Origin: Spirochaetia bacterium
Lineage (GTDB): Bacteria; Spirochaetota; Spirochaetia; Treponematales; Breznakiellaceae
DNA length: 49,616 bases
NCBI GenBank assembly: GCA_025997655.1
Contig: BNUW01000001.1
Location: 1 to 49,616, forward strand
Direction of reading: 5' to 3'
Positions 1 through 8,419 of the stretch are shown piece by piece. Position numbers and translations under genes: made by a program. The notes below the pieces were generated by a model. The model ran no database searches and was not told the origin of the DNA. It saw only the letters and a list, made by a program, of their open reading frames with translations. How positions within the stretch are numbered: the stretch's first letter is position 1; each line of letters opens with the position of its first letter.

Positions 1-831
1 AGCCCTGCCGCCGAGTTTGCCCCCCCATACCGCATGAATAAATTCCATGGGGTCGGGATAGCGGTACAGTTCCCGCCATTGGCCCGAGTATTTTTTGTAT
101 ACAACAAAACTGTCTCCATGGAAGGGATGAATCGCCGCCATCTCCTCCTCGCCATCGTCGTCAATGTCGCATAAGGCTATATCCGAGGTGGGCTGGTTAA
201 ATATTTTTTCCACATGCCATTTTCCGGCGTCCGTATTCGGAGGCAATACATAAAAGATACCTTCGTCGCAGGCCGTATATGCGCCCTGTGCATCTCTGTT
301 GCGCCAGTATCCGTGATTGCGGGTCATGCCCCCGGCGATTATTTCCAGTTTCAGCGGCGGTGAAAAGTTTGTGTCCAGCGGCGCAGCGACAAGGTTTCCG
401 GGAAAATCAAAATCAGCCTGCTCTTTGGTGGTGCTTGAGAGAACGCAGCCTAAAAAATAATAGCCGCCGCCGGATTTGAGTATATCAAAACGATGGATGT
501 ATGGCAGATCCATCCATAATGCGGTCCGCCATACGGCGCCATCAAAGGTTACGCGCAGTATCCGTGCGCCCCGTGCGGTAAAACCCGGTAAAAAGCGCTG
601 GCTTATCAGGAATTCACCGTCTTTTTCCGGCAGGGGCACTATGGACATGGTTCCCCCGGGACTTTCCCAAATCGTGGTGACATCCCCGGTTTGCGCATCA
701 ATTGCGCAGCAGGGACCCTCGCAGTCCGACGCATAGATATAATAAAGCCTGCCCCGGGCTGTTACCGGGCAGACCGCGTAACAGTCCTTGATCCGGGTCA
801 GATCTTTTTTAGTAAAATGTAATTCTGTCAT
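1..831 (-). CDS. Beta-propeller-like (FG-GAP/VCBS-type) protein, 3' end outside window
   Basis: An open frame of 277 codons runs from ATG at 831 off the left edge with no stop. The ATG overlaps the TGA of the upstream dehydrogenase gene by 3 nt (ATGA), so translation is probably coupled, and this is the last visible gene of the sugar ABC operon. There is no signal peptide or membrane segment (it starts MTELHFTKKDLTRIK), so the product is probably cytoplasmic. It is rich in short beta-type stretches with Gly, Trp and Tyr. Residues 222-227 (DIDDDG), followed by EEEM, match the calcium-binding DxDxDG loop of FG-GAP/VCBS beta-propeller repeats. That fold is known for ligand binding and sugar-lactone chemistry, but no catalytic motif is seen, so the function is left open. 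A copy of the operator decamer TGTTGTATAC lies inside the coding region at 97-106. Confidence 0.75.
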   Translation of the reverse strand, partial: MTELHFTKKDLTRIKDCYAVCPVTARGRLYYIYASDCEGPCCAIDAQTGDVTTIWESPGGTMSIVPLPEKDGEFLISQRFLPGFTARGARILRVTFDGAVWRTALWMDLPYIHRFDILKSGGGYYFLGCVLSSTTKEQADFDFPGNLVAAPLDTNFSPPLKLEIIAGGMTRNHGYWRNRDAQGAYTACDEGIFYVLPPNTDAGKWHVEKIFNQPTSDIALCDIDDDGEEEMAAIHPFHGDSFVVYKKYSGQWRELYRYPDPMEFIHAVWGGKLGGRA

Positions 832-1814
832 GGTGCGGCCTTATAATCGGGGTTCAAAATATGGGGCGAACCCTTGCCGGCAAAAAAGTCGGCGGCAATG
901 TCTATGGCCATTTTGTATATACGCCATAGGGATTGTTCGGTTTGGCTGGAAACATGGGGGGTAAGTACAATGTTTGGCAGGCCGATTAAGGGCGACGATG
1001 CCGGAAGCGGTTCTTCCCCGAATACATCAAGCCCCGCGCCGTGTATTCGGTTTTCTTTAAGAGCCAGGGCCAGGGCGTTTTCGTCAATGATGTTACCCCG
1101 TGCGGTGTTTACAATAACGGCGCTTTTTTTCATGAGCCCTAAAAGTTTTTCCCCCACAATATGATGCGTTTCCGGTGTGTAGGGAATATGCAGGGTAATG
1201 GCATCCGCCCTTTGAAAGAGTTCCTCCAGGCTTACCGGCTTTACACCCAGGGCCTGCATAGCTTTCTGGTCGGGATAGGGATCGTAGGCGATTAGTTCGC
1301 AGTCCCAGCCGGAAAACAGTTTTGCTACCGCCTTGCCGATAGCGCCGAATCCCGCAATCCCGATGACCGACTGTATGGTTTCGTCTACCACGACCTTACC
1401 CCAATCGCATTCTGCAACGGCCTTATCAAAGCGCTTCACGCTGCGACGGGCTGCCAGAATAAGGGAAAAGGCCATTTCGGCTACCCCCAGGGTATTTGCG
1501 CCGGTGGTGCGGGCAATGGCGATGCCGTGCCTGCTCGCGGCCTTGAGGTCAACCTTATCAAAGCCCACGCCGAAGCGTACCAGCAGTTTGCACGAATCGT
1601 GTATCTTGCTGAAAATAGCTTCGCCATAGGGTTCAACATCAATAATACCCGCATCGGCGGCGGATAGAATCCCTGTTACCTCCGCCTGATTAAAGGGAGT
1701 CTGGGGCGTCCACCGGTAGGAAAAACCGAGACCCGCAGCATATTCTTCCGCACGGGCATTTAGTTTTTCAAATACCCCGGTCTTTTCGCCAAAAAATGAT
1801 ACAATTGTCTTCAT
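828..1814 (-). CDS. D-isomer-specific 2-hydroxyacid dehydrogenase (PGDH-like)
   Basis: The 328-aa product fits the D-2-hydroxyacid dehydrogenase family, which reduces 2-keto acids or oxidises D-2-hydroxyacids with NAD(P) in the cytoplasm. The Rossmann motif GFGAIG is at residues 155-160. The catalytic triad is visible as Arg239 in NTARG (236-240), Glu268 in FGEEP and His287 in TPHVSS. The length is normal for single-domain members without an ACT domain, so it is probably not a biosynthetic SerA. The start at 1814 overlaps the amidohydrolase stop by 4 nt, and its own stop overlaps the next start. The setting, in a GntR-controlled operon with a sugar transporter and an amidohydrolase, suggests a step in catabolism of the imported compound. 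The exact substrate cannot be read from the sequence. A paralogue of the same family lies at 45265-46227. Confidence 0.9.
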   Translation of the reverse strand: MKTIVSFFGEKTGVFEKLNARAEEYAAGLGFSYRWTPQTPFNQAEVTGILSAADAGIIDVEPYGEAIFSKIHDSCKLLVRFGVGFDKVDLKAASRHGIAIARTTGANTLGVAEMAFSLILAARRSVKRFDKAVAECDWGKVVVDETIQSVIGIAGFGAIGKAVAKLFSGWDCELIAYDPYPDQKAMQALGVKPVSLEELFQRADAITLHIPYTPETHHIVGEKLLGLMKKSAVIVNTARGNIIDENALALALKENRIHGAGLDVFGEEPLPASSPLIGLPNIVLTPHVSSQTEQSLWRIYKMAIDIAADFFAGKGSPHILNPDYKAAP

Positions 1815-2725
1815 ACAAATTCCTTTGCAAAATATAGGTGTTTTGCTGTTTCATAAAAAACTTTATGCAATTCATCTTCGGTAAACACCTTTGAATCAAT
1901 GATATACTGTTTCAGATCATGATAGCTTGAATGGGTCAGGGCGAAGGGCATATCGGTGCCGAACATTAATCTGTCGGGGCCGACAATCTCCTTCGCCATT
2001 TTTAACGATTCTGCACAGGAAGGGAAGGGGAATTTTTCAACGGCCACAATTTTTGGGAGGGCGGCAATATCAAACCAAACATTGGGCAGCTTAAGCGCTT
2101 CAAGCCCGATACGTGTTTCGTCATAGTGACCGGGGATGGGAGCAAGCAGGTGACATAGCACAATGGTAAGGTCCGGGAATTTTTGCGCAACCCGGCGCAT
2201 GGCCAGGGGTTGGTAACTGGCCATGGTATAATCCCCAAAATCAATGGTTACGACACCCTTATGGGCGTTTATAATCTCGTATATGGGCAGCATCCGCGGC
2301 CCGTCCAGGGCAAAGTCTTCGTGTACGCCCATAAGACCGCCGCCGTTGCTCACCTCGAATTTAACGAGCCGGGTCCACGCCATCATCTCCTCAAGCATCT
2401 CTAAATGATTTTTGGCAAAGGGGTCCACCGTGCAGGATCCACGGAACCGATCAGGATATTTTTTAAGCACCCCCTTAATATAGTTATTCTGAAATCCGTA
2501 CATGCTGCCCTGCATTATTACACCGGCTTCGACGCCGTTTTCGTCCATCATCCGTATGGCGGACTCGGCGGTATAATTACTATCGCCGTACCCCTCGGGG
2601 ATAAGGTGCATCACATCCCCGTTTGCCCACATTGCCCTGCCGCCGCCAATGGCACGAAGCTCTCCCCGCCGGCAGTAACCTGCGAGAACGTCACATATAT
2701 GAACGTGGGCGTCAATAATTTTCAT
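1811..2725 (-). CDS. Amidohydrolase-family (Amidohydro_2) metal-dependent hydrolase or decarboxylase
   Basis: The 304-aa product starts MKIIDAHVHI, with the HxH metal ligands at His7 and His9. Later candidate ligands and catalytic residues are the His of LCHLLAP in the middle and the Asp of MFGTDMPF near the C-terminus. This order (HxH, His, Asp) is that of Amidohydro_2 TIM barrels, which include aminocarboxymuconate-semialdehyde decarboxylase, 4-oxalomesaconate hydratase-type enzymes and lactonases. No signal peptide is present, so it is cytoplasmic. It overlaps both neighbours by 4 nt within the operon. It probably acts on a lactone or carboxylic intermediate of the transported substrate, upstream or downstream of the 2-hydroxyacid dehydrogenase. 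That last point is inference. Confidence 0.85.
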   Translation of the reverse strand: MKIIDAHVHICDVLAGYCRRGELRAIGGGRAMWANGDVMHLIPEGYGDSNYTAESAIRMMDENGVEAGVIMQGSMYGFQNNYIKGVLKKYPDRFRGSCTVDPFAKNHLEMLEEMMAWTRLVKFEVSNGGGLMGVHEDFALDGPRMLPIYEIINAHKGVVTIDFGDYTMASYQPLAMRRVAQKFPDLTIVLCHLLAPIPGHYDETRIGLEALKLPNVWFDIAALPKIVAVEKFPFPSCAESLKMAKEIVGPDRLMFGTDMPFALTHSSYHDLKQYIIDSKVFTEDELHKVFYETAKHLYFAKEFV

Positions 2726-3759
2726 GTCGCGCTCCTTTTTGAGAACAAATTTTTAAATGCCCCGGTGAATTTGTGTTTCCGGCCCTGCCTGCCCATGGTA
2801 TCCGTCGCAACTGCAACGATAATCACGATGCCCTTGGCAAAGGGATGAACCGTTGCCGGAACATTAAGAAGGTTGAGGCCGTTATTCAGAAGCCCCACCA
2901 ACACTGCGCCGAAAATTGCCCCGGTAATATTTCCTTCGCCGCCCATGAGACTTGCGCCGCCTATGACAATCGCCGTAATAACCTCGGTCTCGTAACCCAA
3001 ACCGGCGTTGGCTATGGCCTGCTGGGTCATGCTGGCGAGCACGATACCCCCGGCGGCAGCGGTAAACCCCGATATAACATAGGCGCTCATGGTTATGCCC
3101 GTATTATTAATCCCCGACAGATCCGCCGCCGTAGAATTGCCGCCCACTGCGTATATATTGCGGCCAAACTGCGTTTTGTTCAGCACAAACCAACTGATAA
3201 GGGCGGCGAGGAGCATAAGGTAAATGGGGAGCGGAAAACCGAAAATCTTTTTCATCCCTATGGCGGTAAACAATTCAGGCTGGAGGCAGCTTAAAATTTT
3301 GTTGCCCAGCAGTAATTGGGACGCGCCGCTTAAAATAATCTGGGTAGCAAAGGTGATTAAGAATGCGGGCACGCCGAATTTGGTAATAAGCGCCCCGTGA
3401 AAAGCGCCCACAATCATGCCGGTTATAAGCGCCGCCGCTATGCCAATGAGCGCGCCCCCGGTTGAATAGTTTGAGCTTCGTATGATCGTTACCGCCAGGG
3501 CTCCGGAGAAGGCCATCACGGATCCTACTGAGAGGTCGATGCCCCCCAGGAGGATGACAAAGATTGAACCGCAGGACATGATGCCGATGGTTGACACCGA
3601 CCACAGTACATTAGAAATGTTGCGGGATGTGGGGAAACTATGGGGCGCAATGATGGTCAGGACAATAACGAATGCCGCAAGGATGAGGGGCTTCTGGAAT
3701 TTTTTTATAAGGATGGACACACGGGCCGTCCCCAATGCGTTTGTTTTAGGTTCATTCAT
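2722..3759 (-). CDS. Ribose-type sugar ABC transporter permease (RbsC family)
   Basis: A 345-aa hydrophobic protein with about eight to ten membrane segments of the BPD_transp_2/RbsC family. Family hallmarks are GGIDLSVGSVMAFSGALAV in the first third and the EAA-like stretch IVIGGASLMGGEGNITGA near the C-terminus. The start at 3759 (MNEPKTNA) is chosen over an upstream in-frame ATG at 3807 because GGAGG stands 8-13 nt before it and the longer N-terminus is Arg/Pro rich and unlike the family. It overlaps the 3' end of the ATPase gene by 8 nt. With the other permease (5274-6281) it would form the heterodimeric membrane channel, as two different permeases are encoded in this operon. Its ATPase partner is frameshifted, so transport may be impaired. 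Confidence 0.92.
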   Translation of the reverse strand: MNEPKTNALGTARVSILIKKFQKPLILAAFVIVLTIIAPHSFPTSRNISNVLWSVSTIGIMSCGSIFVILLGGIDLSVGSVMAFSGALAVTIIRSSNYSTGGALIGIAAALITGMIVGAFHGALITKFGVPAFLITFATQIILSGASQLLLGNKILSCLQPELFTAIGMKKIFGFPLPIYLMLLAALISWFVLNKTQFGRNIYAVGGNSTAADLSGINNTGITMSAYVISGFTAAAGGIVLASMTQQAIANAGLGYETEVITAIVIGGASLMGGEGNITGAIFGAVLVGLLNNGLNLLNVPATVHPFAKGIVIIVAVATDTMGRQGRKHKFTGAFKNLFSKRSAT

Positions 3760-5277
3760 TTTTTCCGGCCTCCGTCCCAAGCCCGGACGCCGCGGCAAGC
3801 ACATCATCCTGGCTTACATTGCCTTCGCGGAACTCCCTGATGATGCCGCCCTTTCGCATAACCAGTATACGTGTGGAAAGCCGGATAAGTTCCCGCAAAT
3901 CCGATGATACAAGGATGATAAGAACACCCTGGGCCGCCAAATCTTCCAGAATTTTATAAATCTCGTCCTTGGCGCCAACGTCAATGCCTGCGGTCGGTTC
4001 ATCCACAATCAATATCTTCAGATCCCGTTGCAGCCATTTTGCCAGCACTACCTTTTGCTGATTGCCTCCGGACATGACGCTTACCTTCATTTCCGGGTCC
4101 GTCGGACGTATATCAAGTTTTTTAATAGCCCCCCGGCTCATTTCCATTTCCTCTTTTGATGAAATGGCCCGCAGCTTTTTACCGATTAAATCGTAGTTCG
4201 GCAGGGCGATATTCCGCTTAATCGAAAGGAGCGGTATAAATCCCTGGCTGCGCCGGTCTTCCGGTACAAGACAAATGCCGTTACTAAAATGCTCTTGAAT
4301 GTTGAAACAGGGATGTAGGGTTTGCCCTCAAAAAATAATTCTCCGCCGGTATATTTATCGGCGCCAACAATGCAGCGCATCACTTCCGTACGCCCCGAAC
4401 CGATTAGGCCGCCGAATCCCAAAATTTCGCCCCTGTTCGCCGTAAAACTAAGGTTTTCAAACACACCGGTACGGGAAAGACCTTTTACGGTAAGAATCGT
4501 TTCGTTGTTGTTTGGCTTCATAGTCCCGTAGTCCGCGTTGTTGTCAAGGGATTTACCTATCATTAAATGGATAACATTTTCGGGAACAATCTCCGCCTTA
4601 CTCAGCAGGGCGACTTTTTTGCCGTCCCGCAGAACCGTCAGGCGGTCGGAAAGCATATATACTTCATCAAGGCGGTGGGATATATACAAAACCGATATAC
4701 CCATACCCCGCAGGTTTTTGATAATCGAAAAAAGCGCCTCCGCTTCTTTGCCGCTTAGGGATGCGGTAGGCTCGTCCATGATGATTAAGGAAGCCTGTAC
4801 CGAAAGGGCCTTGAGAATTTCGACCATCTGCCGCTGTGCGATGGTAAGTTTTTCAAGGGCATCCGTTGGGTTAAGATTAAAACCATAACGGTCTATCAAA
4901 GATTGGGCGGTCCTATTCATCTCTTTTTTGTTGATAAAGGGGGTTTTGCCGATGGAAGGTTCCCGGCCTAAAAGAATATTTTGCGCCACCGTGAGGGTGG
5001 GAATAACGCTCAGTTCCTGGTAGATACAGGCAATGCCAAGATTTTGCGCATCCGTCCGGGAATTAATTTCAGTTTCTTTGCCGTTAAAAAAAACCTCTCC
5101 ATCATCACTTTGATACACCCCGGTGATTATTTTTATCAGGGTGGATTTTCCTGCGCCGTTTTCCCCCATCAGCGCGTGAACTTCGCCCTTGACAATCTCC
5201 ATATCAACATCCTTCAGTACCGGTGTTGCACCGAAGGATTTCTTTATACCCCTAACGCGGAGAAGTTCTGCGCTCAT
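3752..5277 (-). pseudogene. Ribose/galactose-type ABC ATPase (RbsA/MglA-like), split by a frameshift
   Basis: The N-terminal piece (5277 to 4186) has Walker A GENGAGKST at residues 38-46 and Walker B IIMDEPTASLS. It then leaves the family frame after EGKPYIPV. The correct continuation (NGICLVPEDRRSQGF, later MSGGNQQKVVLAKWL and IVDEPTAGIDVG) resumes in another frame and runs to the stop at 3752. The break maps to the short A-run at 4305-4307 (TTT on the coding strand). One extra T there would restore PVFNIQEHFSNGICLVPEDRR-type sequence and give about 508 aa, the normal two-domain length. The cause may be a recent mutation, a sequencing error in a homopolymer, or a slippage site. The ATG at 5277 overlaps the permease stop by 4 nt. 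All other operon genes appear intact, which argues for a recent lesion or an error. Confidence 0.85.
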
Positions 5278-6281
5278 GCTTTGCTCCTCGCCATACTAAT
5301 ATCCGCATTCTTTTGTATCTGCAAGCGTTTTTCCATAAGGTTCCGGTACCATGCGTCAAAGACGATGACCAGTACAATGATAGCCCCTTTAATGATGGGC
5401 TGCCAGGAGGTATTGATTTGATATTTATAGATGCCGTTGTCAAGCATTGCCATAAATACCGCGCCAATCATGCTGCCTATCATATCGCCGCGCCCGCCGT
5501 TTAAGGCGCAGCCGCCCACCACCACCGCAGCAATGATGTCAAATTCCATGCCCACCCCGAAGTCGGTTGTGGCGGTCTGCATACGGCCAATCATAAAGAG
5601 CGCGCCGATACCACAGCAAAAGCCGGTGATGATAAATGCGGCAAGCCGGACATTGTTTGTATTGATGCCGGAAAGTTCGGCGGATTTCATATTCGTGCCG
5701 ACGGCGTATACAAAGGTACCGAAGCGGGTATTCCGCAGTAAAAGCTGGCCGGCGATTATCACCAGGAAAAATGCTATGGTTACATAATAAAGGCCGCCGA
5801 CATCTCCGGCTAACAGGGTAAAACGGAAATCCCGAATCGGCTGGTTGATGATCGTGCCGTTTACTTTGATTGCCGTCATGTAGGTAAGGCCCCGAAATAT
5901 ACCCATGGTGGCAAGGGTGGCGATGAACTCCGGCAGTTTAAGCCGGGTAATGACCAGGCCGTTTAAGAGGCCGCAGAGGCCCCCCGTGATTACGCCGATT
6001 ACAAGAATGCACCAGACGGGGGTCCCGGTATAGCGGTAAAAATTTGCCATGACCATGCAGCAAAATGCAAGGGCCGCGCCGGTGGAAAGATCGATGCCGG
6101 CGGTGACAATCACCAGCGTAAGGCCTACGCTGATGATGCCGATGATACTGGCGTCCCTAAAAATCGAGAACAGGTTGCGGAGACTGATGAAGTGGCTGGA
6201 TGTACCAGCGAACACCACAAACAGCGCCAAAAGTGTGGCAAGCGAAATTAGTTTCCGCAGCGTTCCCTGATTTAGCGCCAT
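5274..6281 (-). CDS. Ribose-type sugar ABC transporter permease (RbsC family)
   Basis: A 335-aa polytopic inner-membrane protein. It carries the family motifs TAGIDLSTGAALAFCCMVMA and the cytoplasmic EAA-like loop VVVGGCALNGGRGDMIGS. The start at 6281 (MALNQGTLRKL) lies 4 nt after the TAA of the binding-protein gene. The in-frame TTG at 6317 would add 12 residues and overlap the upstream gene, and it has no good ribosome-binding site. A weak GAGGA is located 14-18 nt before the ATG, so translation is likely coupled to the upstream gene. It pairs with the second permease of this operon and with the frameshifted ATPase. Confidence 0.92.
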   Translation of the reverse strand: MALNQGTLRKLISLATLLALFVVFAGTSSHFISLRNLFSIFRDASIIGIISVGLTLVIVTAGIDLSTGAALAFCCMVMANFYRYTGTPVWCILVIGVITGGLCGLLNGLVITRLKLPEFIATLATMGIFRGLTYMTAIKVNGTIINQPIRDFRFTLLAGDVGGLYYVTIAFFLVIIAGQLLLRNTRFGTFVYAVGTNMKSAELSGINTNNVRLAAFIITGFCCGIGALFMIGRMQTATTDFGVGMEFDIIAAVVVGGCALNGGRGDMIGSMIGAVFMAMLDNGIYKYQINTSWQPIIKGAIIVLVIVFDAWYRNLMEKRLQIQKNADISMARSKA

Positions 6282-6285
6282 ACTC

Positions 6286-7299
6286 TTACCATCTGTCCTC
6301 TTGGGCGATATTTCCAACCGTTGCCCTGGTGGCGATAATCGGCTGCATAGCCATAACGCCGGTTACGGTAACATTGGATGTATCATACTCGGAACCCAAA
6401 ACATACAGGGCCAGCTTGAGGCAGGTGGAGCCTTCTTCAAAGCAGTTGGTATAAATAGTCCCCGCCAGCTTGCCCTGTTCAATCATCACCAGGGCGTCTC
6501 TTTCACCGTCCGCGCCCCAAATGGCCATACCGGAAAGGCGTCCTGCGGATTCGGCGGCAAGGGAGGCGCCCATGGCCATGGCATCGTTGATTGCGAAAAC
6601 GCCGTCAATCTGGCTGTAGGTTTGCAAGAAGGAATTCATAACCGTCATGGCTTTGTCCTTGCGGAAGTCCGCAGGCTGGGCGGCAAGGATTTCCATACCC
6701 GAATGTTTGGCAAGCGCTTCGCGGAAGCCAAGTTCCAATTGGGCAGGGCGAATTCCACCGACAATGCCCTGGATAATCACAAATTTACCCTTATTATTAA
6801 ACTGCTTTGCCAACTGCTCGCCAACCAGACGTCCGGCGTCATAATCCGCCATTTTTACAAACCCCGCGTGGGCGGAATCGACGGTCAAATTGAGGGTAAT
6901 AACCACAATCCCGGCCTTTTCCGCCGCCGTTACGCTGGGCGCCAGGGCCGCGTTATCGCTGGCCTGCAGGATGATGGCGTTGTATTTCTGGGTGATGATT
7001 TCATCCATGATTTTCACCTGATTTTCCGCGCTGGACTTGCCGTCAAACCCCTGTATGGTGATATTCGGGTAGTCAACGATTTCGCGTTTCATGCCGTCGA
7101 ACCAGGCCTGGTTGACCGGTGTGCCGATGTCGTGGGCCACATAGGCGATCTTGACGGGATCCCGGTAGGGGTGGCCCGCTACCTTCCCGGAAGAACTTCC
7201 GGATGACCCGCGAACCTGTTCCTGGCGTCCCCCGGAACAAGCGGCAATTGCCACAATCGCAGCCAATACAATCACGCCAACTATCAATTTCTTTTTCAT
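6286..7299 (-). CDS. Sugar ABC transporter substrate-binding lipoprotein (RbsB family)
   Basis: A 337-aa periplasmic-binding-protein type 1 protein. It begins MKKKLIVG, a basic n-region followed by a hydrophobic core, and has the lipobox IAAC with the lipidated Cys at 21. It is therefore anchored outside the cytoplasmic membrane. The body has the RbsB pattern KIAYVAHDIGTPVNQAWF, NAIILQASDNAALAP and VFAINDAMAMGA. The start at 7299 is set by AGGAGG 8 nt upstream. Longer in-frame reading (to 7347) would run through the operator. It is the first gene after the operon promoter, as usual for the most abundant component. The ligand is not predictable from sequence; ribose-type monosaccharides, polyols or related compounds are possible. 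Confidence 0.92.
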   Translation of the reverse strand: MKKKLIVGVIVLAAIVAIAACSGGRQEQVRGSSGSSSGKVAGHPYRDPVKIAYVAHDIGTPVNQAWFDGMKREIVDYPNITIQGFDGKSSAENQVKIMDEIITQKYNAIILQASDNAALAPSVTAAEKAGIVVITLNLTVDSAHAGFVKMADYDAGRLVGEQLAKQFNNKGKFVIIQGIVGGIRPAQLELGFREALAKHSGMEILAAQPADFRKDKAMTVMNSFLQTYSQIDGVFAINDAMAMGASLAAESAGRLSGMAIWGADGERDALVMIEQGKLAGTIYTNCFEEGSTCLKLALYVLGSEYDTSNVTVTGVMAMQPIIATRATVGNIAQEDRW

Positions 7300-7326
7300 A
7301 AACGAACTCCTCCTGTGATATGTGTA

Positions 7327-7380
7327 TGTTGTATTTATATACAACATCTGTAGTATACAACACGAATTTTAATCTGTCAA
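7327..7380 (-). promoter_or_regulatory. Promoter and GntR-type operators of the sugar ABC operon
   Basis: On the minus strand, TTGACA (7380-7375) and TATACT (7357-7352) are separated by 17 bp. The -35 lies inside the last codons of gntR. The -10 is embedded in the dyad TGTTGTATACTACA (7362-7349), and the predicted start falls in a perfect dyad TGTTGTATTTATATACAACA (7346-7327). Two stacked dyads over the -10 and the start site are a typical repressor layout for FadR-subfamily GntR proteins, whose gene is immediately upstream. Confidence 0.75.
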
Positions 7381-8082
7381 GATTTTTTTGGGAATTTTAC
7401 GGATCAGATCGAGGGATGCTTTGTAGGAAAAATCGGGTTTGATATTAGAAGACATATTATTATAGAAGAATTCCAGTGCAGCCCGTTCACAGTGACGGAG
7501 GTGTTCCAGCATAGAAGCGGCGGCATTTTCGGTTTTGCCGGCCAGCAATAATTGGAGAATTTCGGCGTGTTCAGCCCGGGCATCATGGATTTCGACCTCA
7601 TTTTGCTTGCTGGAAATAATAATACGGGTATTTTCTTCAAAAACCCGGTGCATCATCTCGATAATGTGACGATTACCGCAATGTTCGATGATAAAAAGAT
7701 GCATCGCCATATCTAAATGGAGACCGGAACGTATATCCGGCGTTTTTTCGATAAAACGGCCGTGAAATTCGGCTAATTCTTTGGACGGCAGGTTCGGCGC
7801 CGCAAGGCGCAGGGTGATCGGTTCGATTTCTTTGCGGGTTTGGAAAATCTGTTTAACATCGTTGAGGGAAATCCCGGTAACAAAAACTCCCTTTTTGGGC
7901 ATGATGCGGACAAACCCTTCCTGCTCAATGAGGGCAAGAGCCTCCCGGATCGGCGTGCGGCTAAATCCAAGCTCTTCCACGAGGACCGCCTCATTGATGC
8001 ACGAACCGGGGGGATACTCGCAATTAATGAGCCGCCGTTTCAGCTCGACATACGCCTGTTGTTTATAAATCATTGCTGGCAT
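7369..8082 (-). CDS. GntR family transcriptional regulator (FadR/FCD type)
   Basis: A 237-aa protein with an N-terminal winged helix-turn-helix (ELGFSRTPIREALALIEQEGFVRI, near residues 30-60) and a C-terminal all-helical FCD ligand domain with scattered His residues (for example HLFIIEHCGNRHI). It is expected to repress the downstream transport operon until the imported compound or an intermediate binds. The start at 8082 (MPAMIYK) is chosen because a -10 box TATACT ends exactly 6 nt before it and no Shine-Dalgarno is present, which predicts a leaderless mRNA. The in-frame TTG at 8097 lies upstream of the predicted transcription start. The operator decamer TGTTGTATAC overlaps its -10, so it probably represses itself. 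Confidence 0.88.
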   Translation of the reverse strand: MPAMIYKQQAYVELKRRLINCEYPPGSCINEAVLVEELGFSRTPIREALALIEQEGFVRIMPKKGVFVTGISLNDVKQIFQTRKEIEPITLRLAAPNLPSKELAEFHGRFIEKTPDIRSGLHLDMAMHLFIIEHCGNRHIIEMMHRVFEENTRIIISSKQNEVEIHDARAEHAEILQLLLAGKTENAAASMLEHLRHCERAALEFFYNNMSSNIKPDFSYKASLDLIRKIPKKILTD

Positions 8083-8088
8083 ACTATA

Positions 8089-8117
8089 AGTATACAACAG
8101 GCATCAGATTTTGACAA
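8089..8117 (-). promoter_or_regulatory. gntR promoter with overlapping operator half-site
   Basis: On the minus strand TTGTCA (8117-8112), a 17-bp spacer and TATACT (8094-8089) precede the ATG at 8082 by 6 nt. The decamer TGTTGTATAC (8100-8091) overlaps the -10 and is identical to the half-site at the binding-protein promoter, which indicates autoregulation. Confidence 0.65.
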
Positions 8118-8162
8118 TCTCCGGTCCGGACGGTTGATATCCGTATCAATTTGATTTTCCCA

Positions 8163-8211
8163 TAGTGACCTTTTTATCAAAAAAGTATATAATACCCTAA
8201 CAAGTAATACC
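8163..8211 (+). repeat. Left copy of a 49-bp direct repeat, a duplicated promoter
   Basis: These 49 bp match 13781-13829 with two mismatches and no similarity beyond either end. It contains GTGACC (8165-8170), a 17-bp spacer and TATAAT (8188-8193), so it should be an active promoter. Here it reads into an alcohol-dehydrogenase fragment instead of gyrA. The two copies frame a 5.6-kb accessory islet. Confidence 0.85.
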
Positions 8212-8412
8212 ACCAGAGACCGGAAGGAACTGGACGTTCTTGGCACCCACCTGAGCCCCTACTGTTTCCCCTTTGTCATTGAGGGCATTGATAAAGGAAC
8301 CCTGAAAACCGATGGCATGATAAAGACCACCTTCCGCCTGGATGAATGGGAAAAGGGTTTTGAATACGCTACGGGTAAACACGGAGACCTTAAAGTAGCG
8401 CTTATACCGTAA
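8212..8412 (+). pseudogene. 3' fragment of a zinc-type (MDR) alcohol dehydrogenase
   Basis: An in-frame stretch of 66 codons plus TAA reads TRDRKELDVLGTHLSPYCF and ends EWEKGFEYATGKHGDLKVALIP. The closing pattern (WEKGFE, ATGKxGDxKVALIP) is the C-terminus typical of medium-chain polyol or sorbitol-type dehydrogenases. The catalytic and NAD-binding parts are missing, and the fragment begins right at the end of the 49-bp repeat. There is no start codon at its head; the first in-frame ATG is deep inside. It is a relic left by the rearrangement that placed the repeat here. Confidence 0.7.
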
Positions 8413-8419
8413 TGTGGTA

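Noticed and set aside
6301..7206. 301-codon open frame antisense to the binding-protein gene
   Set aside because: It is a shadow of the lipoprotein gene on the minus strand, which has a signal peptide and RbsB motifs.
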